Assembly: GCA_045577675.1 (NCBI GenBank)
Contig: JAZNIV010000077.1
Coordinates: forward strand, 1-5,247
Direction of reading: 5' to 3'
Source of the DNA: UBA1738 sp045577675
Lineage (GTDB): Bacteria > Bacillota > Clostridia > UBA1381
DNA length: 5,247 nt
In this document: piece by piece, positions 1 to 5,072 of the stretch
Numbering within the stretch: the stretch's first letter is position 1
How the letters are laid out: each line of letters starts with the position of its first letter
The notes under the pieces: model-generated
What the model saw: the letters and a program-made list of their open reading frames with translations, nothing else
Databases searched by the model: none
Told to the model about the DNA's origin: nothing
Program-made: the position numbers and the translations under genes

Positions 1-76
1 TAGAGAAATATCTGACATTATTATTCTCTCGCCCTGCCGGAACACTCTTTTTGCCTTTTAATACTTGATAATCAAC

Positions 77-112
77 AAGCCTCGCCACTTTCGGCGAGGC
101 TTTCGTTTTCTT
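77..112 (+). terminator. Intrinsic terminator of a plus-strand gene lying left of the window
   Basis: A perfect 10-bp GC-rich stem (AAGCCTCGCC at 77-86 with GGCGAGGCTT at 93-102) encloses a 6-nt loop and is followed on the plus strand by the T-rich run TCGTTTTCTT. The T-tract is on the plus side, so it should end a rightward transcript. The terminated gene is mostly outside the window: two plus-strand frames are open from the left edge, one ending with TAA at 59-61 and one with TGA at 66-68. The sequence alone does not show which is real. The rightward gene and the leftward cluster therefore meet tail to tail. Confidence 0.85.
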
Positions 113-140
113 ACAGAACGCGGTTTTATTTGACGGTTAC

Positions 141-175
141 AAAATAAAACCTTTGATGCTTGAACATCAAAGGTT
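141..175 (-). terminator. Intrinsic terminator after the tRNA-Leu-like sequence and the leftward operon
   Basis: On the minus strand, AACCTTTGATG (175-165) pairs perfectly with CATCAAAGGTT (158-148) across a 6-nt loop, followed by a T-rich tract (TTTATTTT, 148-141). It starts only three bases after the CCA of the tRNA-like sequence, the usual spacing for a tRNA terminator. It is also the first clear terminator downstream of the Spo0A_C gene, so it probably ends that operon transcript too. Confidence 0.9.
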
Positions 176-178
176 AAA

Positions 179-278
179 TGGTGCGGATAACAGGAGTTGA
201 ACCTGCACCGAGTTGCCCCGACTGGCACCTGAGGGTAGCGTCACGTTAGTGGAATTAAATTCCAACGCTTTTATCCGC
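179..278 (-). tRNA. Divergent or pseudo tRNA-Leu (CAG); canonical 3' half, aberrant 5' half
   Basis: The minus strand gives a 7-bp acceptor stem GCGGATA (278-272) with TATCCGC (189-183), then A and an encoded CCA (181-179). The T-arm is canonical: GCAGG, loop TTCAACT, CCTGT. A class II variable arm, CGGG-GCAA-CTCG (220-209), and the loop CTCAGGT (233-227), with U33, anticodon CAG and G37, point to tRNA-Leu reading CUG. The 5' half is abnormal. Position 8 is A rather than U. A D-like stem AGCGT/ACGCT (269-265, 241-237) encloses a 23-nt loop holding the hairpin TGGAAT-TTA-ATTCCA. Only one pair of the anticodon stem closes properly (C234-G226), and the 3' strand GCCAG lacks its GC-rich 5' partner. 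Either this is a decayed tRNA gene or the 3' half of a tRNA-Leu fused to foreign sequence at an attachment site. I see no promoter of its own, and its 5' end overlaps the stop codon of the upstream gene. Confidence 0.55.
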
Positions 279-663
279 TTACACGAATGGTTAATCTGAT
301 AGTTTCAACCATTGTAGCAATAAATTCTGAATTGGTCGGTGGATATCGTGTGTCTATACAGGAACATTCAAACAGTTTATGTTTGGTGTTTAACCCGTTG
401 CTTAACCACGTTAATTCTATTGATTTTCTGATTGTAAGATTTACACTTGAAGCAGTAACTGAGTACTTCTGTGCAATGGATAATAATACATCACTGTTTT
501 TTACATCTTCATGATATTTTGCCATGTAAATATATATTGCTTCTTTGACATAAGTAAATCCTTTGAGGTTGGGGGCGAAGCCTAAATCCAAAAGAGATTC
601 GGAAATGTGCTGCATTAATATGGCATCCTTTTTATCAACAAATATTAATAATTTATTGTACAT
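271..663 (-). CDS. Stand-alone Spo0A C-terminal (DNA-binding) domain protein
   Basis: This 130-aa protein matches the C-terminal effector domain of Spo0A, the master regulator of sporulation, along almost its whole length. Recognisable blocks are LGFAPNLKGFTYVKEAI (about 27-43), IAQKYSVTASSV (63-74), IRKSIELTW (78-86) and the hallmark PTNSEFIATMVETIRL (109-124). The receiver domain with its phosphorylated aspartate is absent; only about 25 unrelated residues precede the domain, so there is no visible phosphorylation switch. In the recognition helix, B. subtilis Spo0A reads VERAIR, while here it reads VNLTIR: one basic DNA-contact residue is kept and two contact positions differ, so the target site may have drifted from the 0A box. 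The ATG follows AGGA with an 8-nt spacer and lies 23 nt after the ATPase stop, so it is probably the last gene of that operon. The TAA stop lies inside the acceptor stem of the tRNA-like sequence. A local transcriptional regulator is the likely role; its targets are unknown. Confidence 0.85.
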   Translation of the reverse strand: MYNKLLIFVDKKDAILMQHISESLLDLGFAPNLKGFTYVKEAIYIYMAKYHEDVKNSDVLLSIAQKYSVTASSVNLTIRKSIELTWLSNGLNTKHKLFECSCIDTRYPPTNSEFIATMVETIRLTIRVSG

Positions 664-686
664 TCATAACATCCTTTTTTATGTTG

Positions 687-1355
687 TTATATAATTTTGC
701 CATCAGAAATCTCAATAATGCTGTCGCATTGATTAGCAATATCAAGGTCATGAGTAACAATAATAACTGTATGTCCTTTTTCATTAAGCTTATGGAACAA
801 GTCCATAATTTCAGCAGATGTTTGTGTATCCAATGCACCTGTTGGCTCATCGGCAAGTATAAGACTTGGATCATTCACAATAGCCCTTGCAATTGCAACT
901 CGCTGTTTTTGTCCGCCTGAAAGCTTGTGGACAGATTTTTCTGATAAATTGACTAAACCAACAGCTTTCAGAGCTGTTATCGCTTTTTCACGCAGTTTTT
1001 TCTTATTGAATTTCCCTTTAGAAAAATAAAGAGGCAGCATAACATTTTCAACTACTGAATACGACTCGATTAAGGCAAAATCCTGTAATACTATACCCAC
1101 ATTTTTATTTCTGAAAAAGGAACTTTGTCTGCTATTCATTCTGCTGATTTCTTTATCCATAAATTTATATGAACCTTTTTCAAACGTATCAATACATCCG
1201 ATAATATGAAGTAATGTAGATTTTCCGGAACCCGATTTTCCGATTACCGCCGTCATTGATCCCTTTTCAATTTCGAGCGTAATATTATGCAGAGCCTCAA
1301 AGGCATCATTTTTCTTGTAATTATAGGTTTTATATAATCCTTTTATTTTAACCAT
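687..1355 (-). CDS. ABC transporter ATP-binding protein, LolD/MacB type (antimicrobial-peptide or bacteriocin-associated class)
   Basis: A complete 222-aa nucleotide-binding subunit that powers the membrane complex formed by the two upstream permeases. Visible motifs are Walker A GKSGSGKST (39-47), the Q-loop glutamine in IVLQDF (Q91), signature LSGGQ (145-149), Walker B LILADE (165-170) with catalytic E170, D-loop ALD (174-176) and the switch histidine in THD (H202). The short single-domain layout and the segment NVGIVLQDFALIESYSVVEN fit the LolD/MacB/BceA-like group, including the ATPases found beside lactococcin 972-type bacteriocins. The ATG overlaps the TAA of permease 2 by one base (TAATG) and is preceded by GGGGGA, so the two are translationally coupled. 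All catalytic motifs are intact, so it should be an active ATPase. The transported or sensed substrate cannot be read from this gene. Confidence 0.95.
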   Translation of the reverse strand: MVKIKGLYKTYNYKKNDAFEALHNITLEIEKGSMTAVIGKSGSGKSTLLHIIGCIDTFEKGSYKFMDKEISRMNSRQSSFFRNKNVGIVLQDFALIESYSVVENVMLPLYFSKGKFNKKKLREKAITALKAVGLVNLSEKSVHKLSGGQKQRVAIARAIVNDPSLILADEPTGALDTQTSAEIMDLFHKLNEKGHTVIIVTHDLDIANQCDSIIEISDGKII

Positions 1356-2530
1356 TAATAGTTCCCCCTTATAATATCTACAGGAGTTTTTCTTCTCACT
1401 ACTGCTGAAAGAATTATCAAATTCAGCAGAATTATTATCAATATGATAATTGCTGTTATTACAATATTATTCATACCAAATGAAAGTCCTAAATATGCCG
1501 ACAAATTCATTAATTTGAAAATCCCGAAAACAATTGAGGTAATTGAAACTGAACTTATCATTATTAAAGCATTATAAGCAAAAAGAATCTTTATACAGTC
1601 ATTCCAGTTCATTCCGCACAAAAACATTGTTCCGTAATTTTTCATTTGCTGCAAGGTATTTATAGCTGTACTGCTCATAAAGCCAATCATTATAACAATA
1701 AATGTGCAGACTGCAATCGGGATAAATTTCTTTAGAATATCATTAATTGAGTTTTCTGTGCGTTCCTTGATTTTGCTTAAACGTATTCCGCATTGATAAT
1801 TGTTTTTCAGCAATTCTTCATTATATGTGGTATTTTCAGCTGTAGGGTTCGCATCATATGCAATAAATGATTTGTTTGTACTATCAGTTTCAATTCCTGT
1901 TTCCGAAAACTCGCTGAAACTCATAAACAATTCAAGACATTCTTCTTCGGGAGAATAGTATTTCAGGCTGTATTTTCTATAAAAATTCTCAATCCCCTGC
2001 GATGTACTCCATTGAAGAAAACAGGGAATATAACAAGGGTCTGTAAGTACTCCGCTGATTTTTACACTATTGGCAAGAGGTAATTTTATTTCATCTCCCG
2101 ATGATATATCAAAATTATTTGGTGCAGCGATACACACAATATCTTTCGGGGAATCAATTTGCCATTTACCTGAATTTACAGGCAGTTTCATATTATTCAG
2201 TATTTCATCGGGGCATATTGTAATATTAACAGGTACATTCCTGCCATTTAATGTAATTAACGATGAATAACTGTACATTTTTATAAAATCAAGTTTGCCT
2301 TTCATTTGAGATGAAAGCGGTTCTCCGGTATTTTCATCATAATCAGATACTATATACCACCCTGTATTGCTTAGAATATCACTATATGGTTTATAAAGCA
2401 TATTCCTGTTATTGTAACTGCCGATTATCAGATTAACGCCTACAAAAACAACAATCATTTCAAGAATCATAAGCAGGTTGATTTTAATATTGTCACAAAT
2501 TGAAATCAAAGCAAATCTGAAATATTTCAT
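1355..2530 (-). CDS. FtsX/MacB-like ABC transporter permease (second half-size subunit)
   Basis: A 391-aa membrane protein with the MacB/FtsX layout: one N-terminal transmembrane helix (about 17-38), a long extracellular domain (about 39-267), then three helices (about 268-290, 314-341, 354-377) and a short basic cytoplasmic tail, RRKTPVDIIRGNY. The loop NYGTMFLCGMNWNDCIKI between helices 2 and 3 sits where FtsX-family proteins contact the ATPase. The extracellular domain carries six cysteines (106, 133, 166, 170, 198, 247), so disulphides are possible. The start is an ATG 6 nt after GGGGG, an RBS that lies inside the last codons of permease 1; the two genes are separated by only two bases. 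I infer that it pairs with permease 1 as a heterodimer, because MacB-type complexes need two permease chains. Family assignment rests on topology and weak motifs, and the substrate is unknown. Confidence 0.85.
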   Translation of the reverse strand: MKYFRFALISICDNIKINLLMILEMIVVFVGVNLIIGSYNNRNMLYKPYSDILSNTGWYIVSDYDENTGEPLSSQMKGKLDFIKMYSYSSLITLNGRNVPVNITICPDEILNNMKLPVNSGKWQIDSPKDIVCIAAPNNFDISSGDEIKLPLANSVKISGVLTDPCYIPCFLQWSTSQGIENFYRKYSLKYYSPEEECLELFMSFSEFSETGIETDSTNKSFIAYDANPTAENTTYNEELLKNNYQCGIRLSKIKERTENSINDILKKFIPIAVCTFIVIMIGFMSSTAINTLQQMKNYGTMFLCGMNWNDCIKILFAYNALIMISSVSITSIVFGIFKLMNLSAYLGLSFGMNNIVITAIIILIIILLNLIILSAVVRRKTPVDIIRGNY

Positions 2531-2532
2531 AT

Positions 2533-3624
2533 TTATCCCCCTTTCCGCATTTCATTGGCGGATTTTTTCATCAGAGAAGAAAACATAACACTCAGCAAAA
2601 TAATAATTGTAACTATGTAAGCTACTCCAAGAAGAAGATACAATTTGTAATTATAAAGATTTTCAGCAGCAGGATAAACATCTGTCAGATATGGGCTGAT
2701 TAATTCCATTGCAAAAACAGCAATTATCAGACATAATAGTGATATTATAACAGATTCGGCTGTCATAAGGCTTACTGCCCTTTTATAAGAACAACCGCAG
2801 ATAATATATGAGGATATCATTTTTTTACGTTTTATGAAAAGATAACAATAGCAGTAACTGAGGTTAATTGCAACTATAAGTATAATAAAAAAAGATGATA
2901 TTATCATTGTTCGGTTAAACTGTACTGTCATTAAGTCGGGAATTTCAGGTGTTTGTATATTGGCTTCAGGGAAAAGTGTACTCATTAGTTCGTTTATTTC
3001 TTTTACAAGCTCTTTCGTCGGAACAGACGTAAGTTCAACACGGAAGCTTGTAGCTATAAAATTCTGAGGTGTATTTTTCAACGGAATTGTTATATCACCG
3101 ACATAATTTCCTTTTTCAACAATTGTATATTCAGTATCGCCAAGTGTAATAATATCATCTTTATTTTTATTACTGAAATAACCTTCGTCACCAATAGCGG
3201 CAATTGCTTCGCCGTTCAGAAGCTGCTTTTCTGTAAAAACAAAGTCATCATTTGCTTTTTTTACTGCTGTATACCTTATGGGTACATCTTCTGAAACCAC
3301 CCCGCCAATTCGACAATAACCTATCTGTTCCTGAGGAATTAATGAAAGAATCCTTTCAGTCTTTTTCTGAAAATCAACTATTTTATCACATTTGCTGTAA
3401 TCAGTTTTTCCCGCATTGTCAAAAGTAATACCAACAGAATAAGCTTCAAAATACATAGTACGTATATCAATTTCTTTCTGTTCATTCCGTGTGTTAGCTA
3501 TAGCAGCTATTGCAAGAAATATTGCAAGACACGCAGCAATTTGTGATATTATGAGGATAAATAAAAATAATCTTTGCTCTTTTATAAGCTTTTTTATATT
3601 CAAAATAATCAGAATAAATCTCAC
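2533..3624 (-). CDS. FtsX/MacB-like ABC transporter permease (first half-size subunit, GTG start)
   Basis: A 363-aa membrane protein with the same one-plus-three helix plan as its neighbour: helix 1 at about 19-43, extracellular domain about 44-238, then helices at about 239-264, 288-311 and 327-350. The extracellular part contains the stretch LLNGEAIAAIGDE followed by DIITLGDTEYTIVEK, which resembles the MacB periplasmic-core pattern of a declared position followed by a "Gd.i.l....y.VvG" strand. The segment KKMISSYIICGCSYKRAVSLMTAE after helix 2 resembles the FtsX coupling region. The start is GTG (3624-3622), chosen because GGAGGGG lies 5 nt upstream and a promoter-like sequence follows at the expected distance. 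It is the first gene of a tight four-gene operon with permease 2, the ATPase and the Spo0A_C protein. It is clearly diverged from permease 2, so a recent duplication is unlikely. Confidence 0.85.
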   Translation of the reverse strand: MRFILIILNIKKLIKEQRLFLFILIISQIAACLAIFLAIAAIANTRNEQKEIDIRTMYFEAYSVGITFDNAGKTDYSKCDKIVDFQKKTERILSLIPQEQIGYCRIGGVVSEDVPIRYTAVKKANDDFVFTEKQLLNGEAIAAIGDEGYFSNKNKDDIITLGDTEYTIVEKGNYVGDITIPLKNTPQNFIATSFRVELTSVPTKELVKEINELMSTLFPEANIQTPEIPDLMTVQFNRTMIISSFFIILIVAINLSYCYCYLFIKRKKMISSYIICGCSYKRAVSLMTAESVIISLLCLIIAVFAMELISPYLTDVYPAAENLYNYKLYLLLGVAYIVTIIILLSVMFSSLMKKSANEMRKGG

Positions 3625-3629
3625 TGTTG

Positions 3630-3636
3630 CCCCTCC
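3630..3636 (-). promoter_or_regulatory. Ribosome binding site that fixes the GTG start of permease 1
   Basis: The minus strand reads GGAGGGG, then five bases, then GTG. The strong Shine-Dalgarno match and good spacing decide in favour of the GTG codon. Confidence 0.8.
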
Positions 3637-3647
3637 GTTGTATACGA

Positions 3648-3676
3648 AACCTACAATATCAATGTTGTATTGTCAA
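3648..3676 (-). promoter_or_regulatory. Probable sigma-A-type promoter of the ABC/Spo0A_C operon, with overlapping operator-like dyad
   Basis: The minus strand has a perfect -35 hexamer TTGACA (3676-3671), a 17-nt spacer and a weak -10 TAGGTT (3653-3648) that keeps the first two bases and the final T of the consensus. The predicted start would be around 3641, leaving a short leader before the ribosome binding site. A perfect 6-bp inverted repeat, ACAATA-N9-TATTGT (3673-3653), begins within the -35 hexamer and runs through the spacer to the first -10 base, where a bound repressor would block RNA polymerase. The -35 and spacing are seen directly; promoter and operator function are inferred. Confidence 0.55.
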
Positions 3677-3748
3677 TAGTGTTGTTGATGAACTAATAAA
3701 ACATCTTACAATAGTTAGGATAATTTTATTTATTGCTCCACCAATTAT

Positions 3749-3874
3749 ACCTTGCCAAAAAGATGAAAGCAGAAAGGAAATTTATCAAGGAAGGAAAATG
3801 CAGGAATGCTGTCGCATTTCAAGTTTTTCTGACGCAGAGAAATTTTCTTTATGCCAAGTATTTGATGGCAAGGT
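3749..3874. repeat. 126-bp intergenic segment bounded by 9-bp inverted repeats
   Basis: ACCTTGCCA at 3749-3757 is repeated exactly in inverted orientation as TGGCAAGGT at 3866-3874. The interior has a small perfect hairpin, AATGC-TGTC-GCATT (3805-3818), and stays open in several frames without a credible start. This resembles a small non-autonomous intergenic element or repeat family, but no flanking target duplication is visible and copy number cannot be judged from one window. Confidence 0.3.
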
Positions 3875-3899
3875 TTAGTTTGTGAAGCAATAATATCGT

Positions 3900-3953
3900 A
3901 GTATATTTAAATAACGGGACTGTGCAGACCACATCCCGTTACTTAAATATACT
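3900..3953 (-). terminator. Long hairpin after the secreted protein gene: probable terminator or read-through attenuator
   Basis: A 20-bp stem with one A-C mismatch joins 3900-3919 to 3934-3953. Inside it, after one bulged base, TGTG (3921-3924) pairs with CACA (3930-3933) around a 5-nt loop. On the minus strand it begins four bases after the TAA of the secreted protein gene. Its core is GC-rich (AACGGGA/TCCCGTT) and its downstream arm is AT-rich (ATTTAAATAT), but no clean poly-T run follows. It could end most transcripts, leaving some read-through into the ABC operon, or protect the 3' end of the agr/secreted-protein mRNA. Confidence 0.6.
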
Positions 3954-3957
3954 TTAA

Positions 3958-4383
3958 TTAAGCTTTTGATATTCTTTCATGGAATGATTCTACTACAGAA
4001 GAACTGCTTACATTGGTATAATGTAATTTAGCAATATGAATTCTACTTGCAACTTCGTCGCTCATTGTCAATGTGTCAGTTCTAACGCTTTGTGCTGTTC
4101 CTGTTTTTTCGCGAGAATCAATATAATAGTAGCTTCCATTTGATTCACCATTTAGATAAAATGAAACTTCTTTATAAGCACCTGTATAGCTGCTGTTTGT
4201 AGCTTCTAATTTTGTTGCATAGCAATATTCATACATAGTACTTTTGGACTTAGTCACGTAACCATTATAAGAATAAAAGTTATCGACAAAGGTTTCAGCA
4301 GCGTTTGATGTTATACCGCTAACTAAAGCGGATGAAATCACACTTCCGAAAACAAAAATTTTAACCAGCAATTTTTTAACCAT
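3958..4383 (-). CDS. Small secreted protein of unknown family (possible bacteriocin-like effector)
   Basis: A 141-aa protein with a clear Sec signal peptide: basic start MVKKLLVK, hydrophobic core about 9-24, and a small-residue cleavage region SNAAE, with cutting likely near residue 28 or 29. The mature product would be about 112 residues, rich in Ser, Tyr and Thr, with a Tyr-rich stretch GSYYYID (83-89) and a single cysteine (C54), so no internal disulphide can form. No lipobox, sortase motif or later membrane segment is seen. The chosen ATG follows GAGGTG with a 4-nt spacer; upstream in-frame ATGs lack an RBS and would add charged residues before the signal peptide. I do not recognise the family. 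Its place between agrDB and an ABC operon resembles loci for lactococcin 972-type secreted bacteriocins, but the typical mature motifs of that family are not visible. A quorum-controlled exported effector is an inference from context only. Confidence 0.85.
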   Translation of the reverse strand: MVKKLLVKIFVFGSVISSALVSGITSNAAETFVDNFYSYNGYVTKSKSTMYEYCYATKLEATNSSYTGAYKEVSFYLNGESNGSYYYIDSREKTGTAQSVRTDTLTMSDEVASRIHIAKLHYTNVSSSSVVESFHERISKA

Positions 4384-4474
4384 TTTACACCTCAACATCA
4401 AATTTGAAATTCTCAAGAAAGAGGATTTTATCTTGACTATGTAAAGTCTTTGAAATTATATTTTATATGACAAT
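4384..4474 (-). promoter_or_regulatory. 91-nt spacer between agrB and the secreted protein gene; AT-rich with repeated TTTGAAATT
   Basis: The spacer is very AT-rich. Read on the plus strand it contains TTTGAAATT twice in the same orientation (4403-4411 and 4449-4457, 46 nt apart) and the perfect palindrome TCAAATTTGA around the first copy. On the minus strand a TATAAT lies shortly after the agrB stop, but without a good -35, as would fit an activator-dependent promoter. No terminator is evident, so read-through from agrB is equally possible. The GAGGTG ribosome binding site of the secreted protein is at the left end. Confidence 0.3.
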
Positions 4475-5062
4475 TTAAATTTCCTCTTTTGATAAGTATA
4501 TGTCTATCTTCCCTAAAATCAACAATAATGCATCAAAAATAATAAAAATAAGCACGTTTGAAGCAATTCGCCAATTGAAATAACAGCACAGAATAAATGT
4601 GACAAGGTCGGCTGCAAGCAATATGCAAACGATTATCCTGTTTCTTTTCCGTTGTGATTGTGTCAATGGATTATTCTCGTTTACCATCGGTGACAACGCT
4701 AATATAACAATAATGGAGATAACCCCTGCAACTGTCCATTTCCAATTTTGATATAACAACGGAAAGAAAAACGTTATCGCAATCGACAAACCGTACATTA
4801 TTGTTGATAAAACAAAACAGCTTTCGCTTGATTTGGCATGATATCCTCCGGAAAAAATTCGAATCGGGAGAAAGAATATAAGATACGCCCAGAAGTTAAT
4901 CATTGCTCCGCACAGCAGACTTGTTATAAGAAACACGATCAGCAAACTGCCGTTAAGCAGAATAACCTCAAGACCATACACATACACATCACGCTGCTGA
5001 ATATCAACTATTTTGTTTTTTATAAGTAAAAATGCAATGTCTACAGCAAGGTTATGGAACAT
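4475..5062 (-). CDS. agrB: AgrB-like autoinducer-peptide processing membrane endopeptidase
   Basis: A 195-aa polytopic membrane protein of normal length for the AgrB family, cysteine proteases that cut the AgrD precursor at the C-terminal side of the signal and close its lactone or thiolactone ring. The catalytic pair is visible in SGGYHAKSSESC: His75 and Cys82, seven residues apart as in S. aureus AgrB (His77/Cys84). The preceding LPIRIFSGGYHA stretch is a family hallmark. Hydrophobic segments lie at about 31-53, 56-68, 84-103, 109-126, 143-162 and 165-187, with a basic loop SQRKRNR between. The start follows GAGGTG with a 6-nt spacer; that RBS overlaps the agrD stop codon, so translation is probably coupled. 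Its substrate is almost certainly the small precursor encoded immediately upstream. No agrC or agrA follows; the next gene is the secreted protein. Confidence 0.92.
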   Translation of the reverse strand: MFHNLAVDIAFLLIKNKIVDIQQRDVYVYGLEVILLNGSLLIVFLITSLLCGAMINFWAYLIFFLPIRIFSGGYHAKSSESCFVLSTIMYGLSIAITFFFPLLYQNWKWTVAGVISIIVILALSPMVNENNPLTQSQRKRNRIIVCILLAADLVTFILCCYFNWRIASNVLIFIIFDALLLILGKIDIYLSKEEI

Positions 5063-5072
5063 TTACCACACC

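Larger units (their letters stand above)
3625..3957. other. 333-bp regulatory gap between the secreted protein gene and the ABC operon
   Basis: No convincing gene lies here. From right to left on the minus strand it holds a long hairpin directly after the secreted protein stop codon, a segment bounded by 9-bp inverted repeats, and a promoter with an overlapping dyad just before the ribosome binding site of permease 1. All three are listed separately. The length and content suggest that transcription is partly stopped and restarted between the signal/effector genes and the transporter genes. Confidence 0.7.

Noticed and set aside
1..18. Minus-strand ATG at 18-16 running off the left edge
   Set aside because: Only six codons are visible and the upstream sequence has only a weak purine stretch; too little to call a gene.
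250..264. TGGAATTTAATTCCA read as an anticodon arm with anticodon UUA (ochre suppressor tRNA)
   Set aside because: That reading leaves no D-arm and an oversized variable region, whereas the CAG loop at 233-227 sits in the correct place for tRNA-Leu next to its variable and T arms.
717..730. AATGCTGTCGCATT present both here, in the ATPase gene, and at 3805-3818
   Set aside because: The shared stretch is 14 bases, without flanking similarity, and is explained by codons NQCDSII here; probably chance.
287..920. Plus-strand open frames opposite the Spo0A_C and ATPase genes
   Set aside because: They are antisense to genes with clear family motifs and have no recognisable products.
3763..3885. Plus-strand 40-codon reading frame from an ATG in the intergenic gap
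   Set aside because: No ribosome binding site or recognisable product, opposite to all neighbours, and it lies across the inverted-repeat segment where several frames are open.
3753..3899. Minus-strand open stretch reading LRQKNLKCDSIPAFSFLDKF
   Set aside because: No start codon with an RBS; its CDSI resembles the end of the ABC ATPase only through a shared 14-mer, too short to claim a gene remnant.
4384..4416. Longer starts for the secreted protein at upstream in-frame ATG codons
   Set aside because: They lack a ribosome binding site and would add RISNLMLRCK before the signal peptide; the ATG at 4383 has GAGGTG at good spacing.
4418..4489. AAAGAGGA (4418-4425) and TCCTCTTT (4482-4489) as a long-range stem spanning the agrB/secreted-protein gap
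   Set aside because: The loop is 56 nt, one arm lies in agrB coding sequence and no alternative structure is convincing; not enough for a riboswitch or attenuator.
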